DNA of 64,000 nucleotides from Bacteroidota bacterium (GTDB lineage: Bacteria; Bacteroidota; Bacteroidia; Flavobacteriales_D; Crocinitomicaceae), in assembly GCA_016192075.1 (NCBI GenBank), contig JACPUU010000016.1:124001-188000 (forward strand). The letters are read 5' to 3'. Each line of letters starts with the position of its first letter. Positions within the stretch are counted from its first letter, which is position 1. The position numbers and the translations under genes were made by a program. Positions 15,100 through 22,520 of the stretch are shown one piece after another. The notes under the pieces were generated by a model that did no database searches, had not been told where the DNA came from, and worked only from the letters and a program-made list of their open reading frames with translations.

Positions 15100-16800
15100 A
15101 TGAAACACATTTTTTCAATTCTCACAGCTGTTATTCCGGTTATTTCGGTTGCCCAGCAAGCGTTATTCATTCCGGATACGCTTGTGGGCACATCGATTAA
15201 TCTGACCATGCATAAAGACAGTGTACAATTTTTTCCGGGCCAGATTTCGTACACGTATGCCTTTAATGCAAACAGTTTTCTGGGTCCGACACTTATTCTG
15301 AACCAGGGAGACAACGTCAGCCTTTTGGTAGATAACCAGATTGACGATACAACTACCGTACACTGGCATGGACTGCACGTACCGGCCATGTACGATGGCG
15401 GACCGCACACACCTATTTTTCCGGGTGATACCTGGAACCCGGTTTTTACCATCATGGACCATGCCGCAACCTATTGGTATCATCCGCACATGCACATGAA
15501 AACAGCTGAACAGGCCATTAAAGGAGCAGCAGGTTTAATCATTGTTCGTGATGCAGGCGAGGCTGCGTTAACGCTTCCCAGAAAATACGGCGTAGACGAT
15601 TTTCCAATCATCGTTCAGTGCCAGCAATGGGATTCTGTAAACCAGGTAATGCCGCTTGGAATGCAGGACAGTACCTTAATGGTGAACGGAACAATAGATC
15701 CGTATCTCGATGTTCCTGCACAGGTTGTGCGGCTGCGTTTTTTAAATGCATCGGGTGAACGCGCATTTAATTTCGGGTTTACCGGCAACATGCCGTTTTA
15801 TCAGATTGCTTCTGACGGCGGACTATTGAACGAACCGTTTCTGACAACCCGGGTTCGGCTTGCTCCCGGTGAACGGGCTGAAGTGCTGTTGGATCTTTCT
15901 GCCATGAATGGTCAGACATTTTACCTGATGTGTTATGGATCAGAATTGCCAATGGGTGTACAGGGTGGTCCTACAATGCCAATGCCTCCCGGTTCTCCGC
16001 CAATGGACAGTCCGCTGAACGGTGTTGATTACAACATTCTTCAATTGAACGTGGTTGTGCCTACGGCAGATCCGGTTACGACCATCCCCGGTATTTTAGC
16101 AAGTAACATACCTTACCTTGTGTCTGATGCAGATGCCTACCGTACCGTAAAATTTACGGCCGATAGTGCAATGGTGATGGATGGTCCGTTTTATTTCAAT
16201 GACAGCACGTTTAACATGATGCGCATTGACTATACCATTCCGCTCAACAGTGTTGAGGTTTGGGAACTGATCAATGAAACCATGGTGGCACATCCGTTTC
16301 ACATACACGACGTTCAGTTTTTTGTTCTGAACCGCAACAGTATTTTACCCGGCCCCGAAGAAAGCGGACGAAAAGATGTGGTGCTGGTATTACCCGGAGA
16401 TACACTGCGGTTCATTACCAAATTTGATGATTTTGCTGATCCAATGATTCCATACATGTACCACTGCCACATTTTAATGCATGAAGACGATGGCATGATG
16501 GGGCAATTTATTGTGCATCCAAGCGCCATTGGTATTTCAGAAACTGAGATAGAAAACCAGGTTTCGGTTTATCCAAATCCGGTGAATGGTAATTTAATTA
16601 CCGTTGAGTTGGCACAAAGCAGCAGTTCAACCGTTTTGTTCGAATTGTATGATGCCAGCGGCCGCTTGATTTTATCAGATCAACAGGTGATGGAATCAAC
16701 CAAAACAGCTATTGATTTAAGTACGGTGTCACCGGGAATTTATGTGCTGAGAATAACCAGCGGATCAGAAATTTATGCGGTAAATGTTTTAAGACAATAA
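15100..16800 (+). CDS. T9SS-secreted multicopper oxidase
   Basis: A 566-residue protein, started at MKHIFSIL because this gives a clean signal peptide (cleavage near SVAQQ); the upstream ATG at 15082 adds six residues. All four copper-ligand blocks are present: HWHG (His88, His90), YHPHMH (about 127-132), HPFHIH (about 397-402) and YHCHILMHEDDGM (about 452-464) with the type-1 copper Cys and His ligands. A methionine-rich stretch (about 281-306, MPMPPGSPPM) resembles the Cu(I)-binding segments of CueO-like cuprous oxidases. The C-terminus (VYPNPVNGN to VLRI) is a T9SS sorting domain. It probably oxidises Cu(I) or organic substrates with O2 at the cell surface. Confidence 0.93.
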   Translation: MKHIFSILTAVIPVISVAQQALFIPDTLVGTSINLTMHKDSVQFFPGQISYTYAFNANSFLGPTLILNQGDNVSLLVDNQIDDTTTVHWHGLHVPAMYDGGPHTPIFPGDTWNPVFTIMDHAATYWYHPHMHMKTAEQAIKGAAGLIIVRDAGEAALTLPRKYGVDDFPIIVQCQQWDSVNQVMPLGMQDSTLMVNGTIDPYLDVPAQVVRLRFLNASGERAFNFGFTGNMPFYQIASDGGLLNEPFLTTRVRLAPGERAEVLLDLSAMNGQTFYLMCYGSELPMGVQGGPTMPMPPGSPPMDSPLNGVDYNILQLNVVVPTADPVTTIPGILASNIPYLVSDADAYRTVKFTADSAMVMDGPFYFNDSTFNMMRIDYTIPLNSVEVWELINETMVAHPFHIHDVQFFVLNRNSILPGPEESGRKDVVLVLPGDTLRFITKFDDFADPMIPYMYHCHILMHEDDGMMGQFIVHPSAIGISETEIENQVSVYPNPVNGNLITVELAQSSSSTVLFELYDASGRLILSDQQVMESTKTAIDLSTVSPGIYVLRITSGSEIYAVNVLRQ

Positions 16801-16810
16801 CACCAAAAAT

Positions 16811-18262
16811 ATGACAGGCAGATTTAAACTACTTCTGGGATTTATAACATTGGGCAGCACTTTAACGGCGCAGGAATTTGTTCCGTCAGCGCCGGTAAAC
16901 GTAGCACCGGGGTATGGCAATTATCACCCGCAGATTGAGGTTTTGGGTGATGGTGAACTGGGCGTTGTCTGGACATCATCAGCCACCAATGATTTGTTTT
17001 TTGCCAGGCGAAACGGTATAGACCAGTTTGATGTTCCGGTAAAACTTAACCCGGACAGTCTCGATGTTCAGGATTATAACTGGAGTGGTGCTGATCTCGC
17101 TGTCTGGGGAAACAACGTGTATGTTATTTTCCGCAGCCTGGGTTATGAAGACGGGCATGTTTACCTGGTAAAATCAACTGACAACGGGTTGACGTTTGGT
17201 GATACTGTTCGTGTTGATAACCTGGCATCGGGTTTTGCACAATTTCCAGATGTTGCTGTTTACAATGATACCGTTTTTGCCACGTACATGAAGTATGATG
17301 ACATGAGCATGAATCCGCGTTACATACTTACGCGGTCAGTTGATGGCGGAAACACGTTTGAAACAGAAGTTGAAGCGGGCTCAATTATCGGTGACGAGGC
17401 ATGTGATTGCTGCCAGCCTGAAATTGTCGTAAATGCAGATAAGGTCCTTCTTTTTTTCAGAAACAATGCCTCAAATATCCGTGATATAAAAGCAGTTGTT
17501 TCGTATGATAGGGGACAGACGTTTAGTGATTGGATATCGGTTGATGATCACAACTGGCTCATTACATCGTGTCCAAGTACCGGGCCCGATGCGCGGTTTG
17601 TAGGCAATGATGTAGTGGTTGGTGCTTATCGTACCATGGTTTCAGGGCAGCCAAAAATCTTTTTGAATGAATACAACCTGGCTACAGATGCCTCCCTGAA
17701 CCTGGTTGATGTATACATGGACGGAGCCTCTGGTTCAGGCATTAATTATCCGCAAATTTATTATGCCGGTAACCTGCTGGGCATTGTGTGGGAAGGCCTT
17801 GGAGAAAGTACAGATGTTTTTTTCAATGCAAGTAACACAGGTGCTGCCGGAATTATTCCGGCCAATGCCATAAATGTGACAGACGCTGTTGGCTCACAGT
17901 CAAAACCGGATATGGCTATTTTGAACGGATCATTTCACATTGTTTATGCTGAGTTATCCGGTGCAGAGGTGAAATATTGCCGGGTCAGTTCCGTTAACGG
18001 AACTGCTGAAATGGCTGATAATGCAGTATCGGTTTATCCAAATCCGGTTAATGGAAACCAGGTAACGGTTGAACTTAAAAACAGCAAATCAGCAGGTATT
18101 CAGGTGCAGCTTTTTGACTTGTCAGGCAGGTTGGTTTTTTCAACAACAGCGCAGCCGGTTGCAGGGAAAATATACTTAAATCTTGATGCTGTTTCGGATG
18201 GATCTTATTTGCTTCGGATAAACGATGGCGTGTTCAGTTATGATTTAAAACTAATTAAATAA
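16811..18262 (+). CDS. Secreted Asp-box (sialidase-like) propeller with T9SS sorting domain
   Basis: A 483-residue secreted protein with a signal peptide ending near LTAQ. Repeated Asp-box signatures (STDNGLTFGD, SVDGGNTFE, SYDRGQTFSD) indicate a six-bladed sialidase-type beta-propeller. However, I do not see the full arginine triad of a true sialidase, so enzymatic sialic-acid cleavage is not supported. A cysteine cluster, EACDCCQPE (about residues 195-203), sits in the propeller and could bind metal or form disulfides. The C-terminal VYPNPVNGNQVTVEL segment is a T9SS sorting domain closely similar to that of the upstream oxidase. It starts 10 bases after the oxidase stop. Confidence 0.82.
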   Translation: MTGRFKLLLGFITLGSTLTAQEFVPSAPVNVAPGYGNYHPQIEVLGDGELGVVWTSSATNDLFFARRNGIDQFDVPVKLNPDSLDVQDYNWSGADLAVWGNNVYVIFRSLGYEDGHVYLVKSTDNGLTFGDTVRVDNLASGFAQFPDVAVYNDTVFATYMKYDDMSMNPRYILTRSVDGGNTFETEVEAGSIIGDEACDCCQPEIVVNADKVLLFFRNNASNIRDIKAVVSYDRGQTFSDWISVDDHNWLITSCPSTGPDARFVGNDVVVGAYRTMVSGQPKIFLNEYNLATDASLNLVDVYMDGASGSGINYPQIYYAGNLLGIVWEGLGESTDVFFNASNTGAAGIIPANAINVTDAVGSQSKPDMAILNGSFHIVYAELSGAEVKYCRVSSVNGTAEMADNAVSVYPNPVNGNQVTVELKNSKSAGIQVQLFDLSGRLVFSTTAQPVAGKIYLNLDAVSDGSYLLRINDGVFSYDLKLIK

Positions 18263-18268
18263 CCATTT

Positions 18269-18451
18269 ATGAAATCACGCAAGTTAATTTACCTGATGCT
18301 GTCGCTGACATTTTTAATTTCCTGCGGAGGACAGACAAGTGATCAGAATAAACCGGGGATTTATAAATGCCCCATGGAATGCGAAGGGGAGAAAACATAC
18401 GCAGAACCCGGAAAATGCCCGGTATGTGAAATGGATCTTCAAGTACAGTAA
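18269..18451 (+). CDS. Small lipoprotein with heavy-metal-binding domain
   Basis: A 60-residue lipoprotein: signal peptide with lipobox FLISC (Cys19), then a heavy-metal-binding domain (HMBD, YHS-like) with Cys34 and Cys38 in KCPMEC and Cys50 and Cys53 in KCPVC plus Met55. The same CPM...CPxC pattern occurs in the two CusB-type adaptors of this window. It starts 6 bases after the propeller gene and is almost certainly cotranscribed. It likely binds Cu or a similar soft metal at the membrane surface. Confidence 0.85.
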   Translation: MKSRKLIYLMLSLTFLISCGGQTSDQNKPGIYKCPMECEGEKTYAEPGKCPVCEMDLQVQ

Positions 18452-18486
18452 TTAATATCAGCTTCTAAAAAAACCGAAACTTAAGT

Positions 18487-20544
18487 ATGAAAAAATTCTT
18501 AACGAGTTGCGCTTTCAGTATTCCTGCAATATTGGTAAACGCGCAGTGTCCCGTTGGCCAATCAGAAGTTACCATAGATGTAACTACAGATGCATATGGG
18601 TATGAGATTTATTGGGAATTGGTTCCGGGAGGAAACAGCTGTGGAACGGGAACCCTTTTTGCTGGCGGAAATATGGCCGTGGGATGTGGCGGTGGCGGAG
18701 CGCAAAATCAAACACCGGGTGGTTACGCAAACAATACCACAGTAAGTGAAGGGCCCTGGTGCCTGACTGATGGCGCCAGTTACGACCTTATTTTTGTAGA
18801 TGACTGGGGAGATGGTGGAGCGTCATTTACGATTAACGTTGCCGGGTTTCCTGTTTTTCAATGGTCATCAGGGAGTGGGGCAGGCTCAGGTTCAGTTTAT
18901 ACATTTGTAGTTGAACCACCACTACCGTGGGATATTCAGGGTGAAAGCATATCGGTGTTTAATTATGTAAACATTGGAAATGTTGATATTACCGGAACCC
19001 TGTTTAACTCCGGATCAAATGTGGTGACCAGCTTCGATATAAATTATCAGATAGATAACGGAGCAATTATTACCGCACCATTGTCCGGGTTAAACATTCC
19101 GCCGTTTACCGATTATAGTTTTATACATCCTACACAATGGAACGCTGCAGCCAATGGTACTTATTCACTAAAAATATGGGCAAGTAACCTGGATGGAAAT
19201 GCAGACATGGATAATACCAATGACACCATTCAAAAAAACGTAATTGTTGGTCCGGGTATCCCAAATCTGGTTGACAACTATCTTGGAATTATTCCGGAGC
19301 AAACAGTAATCGCAAACGGATCAGATGGTATAGAAATTCCCCGTGATCTTGACTTCCATCCTACATTAAGTAACAATGAACTTTGGGTGATTTTGAAAAG
19401 CACTGAGGCAAGCGGCGGCAAAACGGTAAAAATTTCAGATGCCGGTGAAATTGGTCAAACCGAGCTTGTGCAGCAGGATGATAATGCCTGGCACTTTATG
19501 TCATTACCTACCGGCATAGCATTCAGCGAAAACGGAAATTTTGCTACCTCGCCGGGGGTGTATGATTCTAACCATGATGGTGGTGCACCTTTTACAGGAC
19601 CGGCATTATGGTCAAGTGATCCGGCTATTTACGCTCAACCTTCAGGGGGCAATGGAAGCCATTTAGACATGTTGCATGAAAGTCCATATAGTATGGGAAT
19701 TGCACATGAGTCAGACAACGTTTTTTGGGTGTTTGATGGCCAGAATAATTGTGTTACCCGTTATGATTTTGGAATAGATCACGGGCCTGGTAACAGTGAT
19801 CACAGTGATGGAATTGTTAGAAGATATAGTGGAATGGGACTGTCTGAAGACCCGGCGTATGAAGTATCCAGTCACCTGGTTTTGGATAAGGCTACTAATT
19901 GGTTGTATATTGTTGATACGGGAAATGACAGGATTGTCAGACTTGACATTACCTCAGGTTCGCAAACAGGCACCTTTGTTCCGTATGAAGGTACATTTGA
20001 ATCTTCCATTTATGGCGGATATACATCTGAAGTTTATGTTTCAACCGGATTAACTCAGCCAAGCGGAATCGACATTGTGGAGAACCGAATGATTGTGTCA
20101 GACTATACAACAGGGCAAATCATGATTTATGATATCTCCGGATCAACGGTTGTAGAACTTGGACAGATACAAACAGGTACTCCGGGCATCATGGGAGTTA
20201 AATTTGGTCCTGATGGAAAAATATGGTATGTAAATGCAATTACCAATGAGGTTGTCAGGCTTGAGTTTAATGATGTAACCGGACTTGATGAAAGTAACGG
20301 GTCAGAAATTTCGGTTTATCCGAATCCTGTCAATACGGGGGTAATAACCCTTGCTACAATGATTGATGGAGCCTTTCAGGTTAATATTGTGAATGCGACC
20401 GGCCAGGTTGTTGCAAATTATATGTTGAATGAGCCGGTTTCAAAAATCGATGTTTCAGCTATTGCACCCGGACATTATATTCTCCAGGTAATAGATTCGA
20501 ATAATGGTACAGTAATCAACAAAAAAATTGTTGTTTCAGAATAA
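18487..20544 (+). CDS. Large secreted protein with NHL-like propeller and T9SS sorting domain
   Basis: A 685-residue protein with a signal peptide ending near LVNAQ. Residues 22-145 are a Gly-rich domain (TIDVTTDAYGYEIYWEL, FVDDWGDGG) of a kind often repeated in Bacteroidota surface proteins. Residues 150-255 look like a CARDB/Ig-like module. Residues 260-610 contain blade-like segments (NWLYIVDTGNDRIVRLD, PSGIDIVENRMIVSDYTTG, GVKFGPDGKIWYV) of an NHL-type propeller. A T9SS sorting domain (ISVYPNPVNTG to KIVV) ends it. The function is unknown; the operon context suggests extracellular copper-related chemistry or adhesion. Confidence 0.8.
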   Translation: MKKFLTSCAFSIPAILVNAQCPVGQSEVTIDVTTDAYGYEIYWELVPGGNSCGTGTLFAGGNMAVGCGGGGAQNQTPGGYANNTTVSEGPWCLTDGASYDLIFVDDWGDGGASFTINVAGFPVFQWSSGSGAGSGSVYTFVVEPPLPWDIQGESISVFNYVNIGNVDITGTLFNSGSNVVTSFDINYQIDNGAIITAPLSGLNIPPFTDYSFIHPTQWNAAANGTYSLKIWASNLDGNADMDNTNDTIQKNVIVGPGIPNLVDNYLGIIPEQTVIANGSDGIEIPRDLDFHPTLSNNELWVILKSTEASGGKTVKISDAGEIGQTELVQQDDNAWHFMSLPTGIAFSENGNFATSPGVYDSNHDGGAPFTGPALWSSDPAIYAQPSGGNGSHLDMLHESPYSMGIAHESDNVFWVFDGQNNCVTRYDFGIDHGPGNSDHSDGIVRRYSGMGLSEDPAYEVSSHLVLDKATNWLYIVDTGNDRIVRLDITSGSQTGTFVPYEGTFESSIYGGYTSEVYVSTGLTQPSGIDIVENRMIVSDYTTGQIMIYDISGSTVVELGQIQTGTPGIMGVKFGPDGKIWYVNAITNEVVRLEFNDVTGLDESNGSEISVYPNPVNTGVITLATMIDGAFQVNIVNATGQVVANYMLNEPVSKIDVSAIAPGHYILQVIDSNNGTVINKKIVVSE

Positions 20545-20584
20545 CTGTGACTGGTGTAAGAAATTTTGCAGACTTTTTAGGATT

Positions 20585-21199
20585 ATGAAAATACACATGA
20601 GATTATTTATAATGGCGTTACTTTTTTTGTCGTCCTCAAAGTTATTGTCTACGGTACATGACATTAAAACGGTTGCGGCAACCTTTACCCCTGATACAAC
20701 CTATGCGCAGATAGGTGATACCATTAAGTTTATGATCAGCATTGGGCATGATGTGCTTGAAATTACAAATGATTCATACAACACAAATACGATAGATGCA
20801 TTTCCCGGAGGTTTTGGATTTACAAGTGGCACACATTATTATGAATTGCAGGAGGCAAAAACATTCTACTTTGGATGTACCTATCATTTGGCTTCGTCAC
20901 AAATGAAAGGAGTTATAATAGTAACTGATCCCGCCGCCGGGGTTTTAATAAATGATGTTACTGAAAACACGCTGATTTATCCCAACCCGACATCAGGCTT
21001 TATTACCATTCAAATACCTGAAAATCTTAAGTATGGAGAGGTTCAGATAGTCTCTATGGAAGGTGAACTTGTTTATCAGCAGAGGCTGGGTAATAGTTCA
21101 GTATGTTTCATTGATCTAAGCCATTTGAATCCGGGAATATTCCAGGTAATACTAAGTGACGCTGACAGGTTAAAAAGAATGAGTGTAATAAAAAAATGA
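20585..21199 (+). CDS. T9SS-secreted cupredoxin (plastocyanin-like)
   Basis: A 204-residue protein starting at MKIHMRL, which gives a normal signal peptide; the longer frame from 20528 overlaps the previous gene and lacks this form. Residues 26-115 form a single cupredoxin-like domain with a credible type-1 copper site: His55 (SIGHDVLEI), Cys98 and His101 (FGCTYH) and Met107. The spacing Cys-x2-His-x5-Met is one residue longer than in plastocyanin. A T9SS sorting domain (LIYPNPTSGFITIQI to RMSVIKK) follows. It could pass electrons to or from the multicopper oxidase three genes upstream; that partnership is inference. Confidence 0.82.
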   Translation: MKIHMRLFIMALLFLSSSKLLSTVHDIKTVAATFTPDTTYAQIGDTIKFMISIGHDVLEITNDSYNTNTIDAFPGGFGFTSGTHYYELQEAKTFYFGCTYHLASSQMKGVIIVTDPAAGVLINDVTENTLIYPNPTSGFITIQIPENLKYGEVQIVSMEGELVYQQRLGNSSVCFIDLSHLNPGIFQVILSDADRLKRMSVIKK

Positions 21200-21653
21200 G
21201 GTTCAGATTTTACCGAAACCCTATTTAAAGAAATGAAATTACAATTGAGTTTGCGCAACCATCATGTAGCTGAAGATTCTGGGTTGGGGGCATGGCGGAG
21301 ACGCAGATAAAATAGCATTGTTAAATGCCTGCCTGTCAACGGGCAGGCAGGTGGAGCGGCGGGGTCTGTGGGTTAAGTCTCCCGCTGCTCCTTACCAGGC
21401 AATCGGTGTGCTACTATAGCTTGTGTTGGACGATTAAAATGTGCAAATCAACGAAGTCAGTAACAAGCAGATTGTTTTATAGAATTATAGTCCGGTTATA
21501 CGAAACACAAAGGGTATGAAAGTCAGTTAAAAGGCTGATTTGACTCATACAGAATATATTTAAATAGCGTAATATTTACATATTAAATTGTCCTTGGTAT
21601 GAAAACGATGAAGGAGCCTGTCATAAAAATTTCTGAAATCATACATCTGCAAA
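21200..21653. other. Intergenic region upstream of the ATP-cone nuclease operon
   Basis: No gene is credible here. It contains a compound hairpin (21326-21391) and the 14-mer GACGCAGATAAAAT (21300-21313), which recurs inverted at 33977-33990. A -7-like TATATTTA occurs near 21555, with no confident partner element. Confidence 0.6.
21326..21391. repeat. Compound double-hairpin (REP-like) element
   Basis: TGCCTGCC (21326-21333) pairs with GGCAGGCA (21342-21349). Two bases further, GGAGCGGCGGG (21353-21363) pairs with CCCGCTGCTCC (21381-21391) with one G-U pair. The high GC content contrasts with the surroundings, and no T run follows, so it is more like a dispersed palindromic element than a terminator. 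Confidence 0.75.
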
Positions 21654-22520
21654 ATGGAAAAAGACGATCAGATAACAATAACCAAAGCAAGCGGAGAATA
21701 CGCTCTCTTTTCAGCTGAAAAACTTGAACGGTCTCTGATGAATGCCGGTGCTTCAGCTGACCTGGCAGCATCAATAGCAGATGAGATACGGCCAAAATTG
21801 TATGCCGGTATTTCTACAAAAAAAATATACCGGATTGCGTTTAATTTGCTCCGGAACGCATCAAGCCCGCTTGCGGCCAGGTATCATCTTAAATGGGGCA
21901 TTATGGAGCTGGGCCCTTCTGGTTTTCCGTTTGAAAAATTCATTGGTGAAATACTCCGGCATCAGGGATACGCTGTAAAAGTTGGTGAAATAGTAGCAGG
22001 TAAATGCGTGAATCACGAAGTAGACGTAATAGCTGAAAAAGACCATCATCACTTTATGATTGAGTGTAAATATCACAATCAGCCCGGAACAATCAGTGAT
22101 GTGAAAATACCACTTTACATTCAGTCTCGCTTTAAAGATGTGGAGGCAACGTGGATTAAAATGCCGCAGCACAACCAAAAAATTCACCAGGGCTGGGTGG
22201 TCACAAATACAAAATTCAGCCGTGACGCCATTCAATACGGCAACTGTGCCGGACTGAAACTCGTGGGGTGGGATTTTCCCATAAAAGACAGTTTAAAAGA
22301 TCAGATCAGCCGGCTGGGCCTTTACCCGGTTACCTGCCTTACCAAACTCACCAAAGCTGAAAAACAACAACTGCTTGAACGAAATGTGGTGCTGTGTAAA
22401 GAGTTGTGTCACCATGAAAAAATGCTGGCAAGTATGGGAATAAAAAATTCCCGTATCCGTGAAATACTGAATGAAGGCCGTGAAATATGCAGTCAATTAA
22501 TAAAGAGTGAGAAGCATTAA
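21654..22520 (+). CDS. ATP-cone / PD-(D/E)xK (Mrr-like) nuclease fusion
   Basis: A 288-residue cytoplasmic protein. Residues 7-85 form an ATP-cone, the nucleotide-sensing domain best known from ribonucleotide reductase and NrdR (ITKASGEYALFSAEKLERS, AGISTKKIYRIAFNLL). Residues 92-210 are an Mrr-like restriction endonuclease domain with an intact PD-(D/E)xK core: Asp124 (HEVDVIAE) and Glu137-x-Lys139 (MIECKY). The remaining 75 residues are helical and unassigned. No methyltransferase is nearby, so classic restriction-modification is unlikely; nucleotide-gated DNA cleavage or repair is possible. It overlaps the P-type ATPase gene by 14 bases and leads a four-gene operon. Confidence 0.85.
   Translation: MEKDDQITITKASGEYALFSAEKLERSLMNAGASADLAASIADEIRPKLYAGISTKKIYRIAFNLLRNASSPLAARYHLKWGIMELGPSGFPFEKFIGEILRHQGYAVKVGEIVAGKCVNHEVDVIAEKDHHHFMIECKYHNQPGTISDVKIPLYIQSRFKDVEATWIKMPQHNQKIHQGWVVTNTKFSRDAIQYGNCAGLKLVGWDFPIKDSLKDQISRLGLYPVTCLTKLTKAEKQQLLERNVVLCKELCHHEKMLASMGIKNSRIREILNEGREICSQLIKSEKH

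Noticed and set aside
16811-18262. Active sialidase
   Set aside because: Asp-boxes are present, but I could not identify the three catalytic arginines or a convincing Tyr/Glu pair. Asp-boxes occur in many non-sialidase propellers.
21600-21719. A 40-codon frame starting ATGAAAACGATG that could be a leader peptide before the ATP-cone nuclease
   Set aside because: No clear promoter or attenuator pairing, and the composition is not distinctive. Probably chance.
21654-22520. Restriction-modification system
   Set aside because: A nuclease domain is present, but there is no methyltransferase or specificity gene in the window, and the ATP-cone points to another kind of control.
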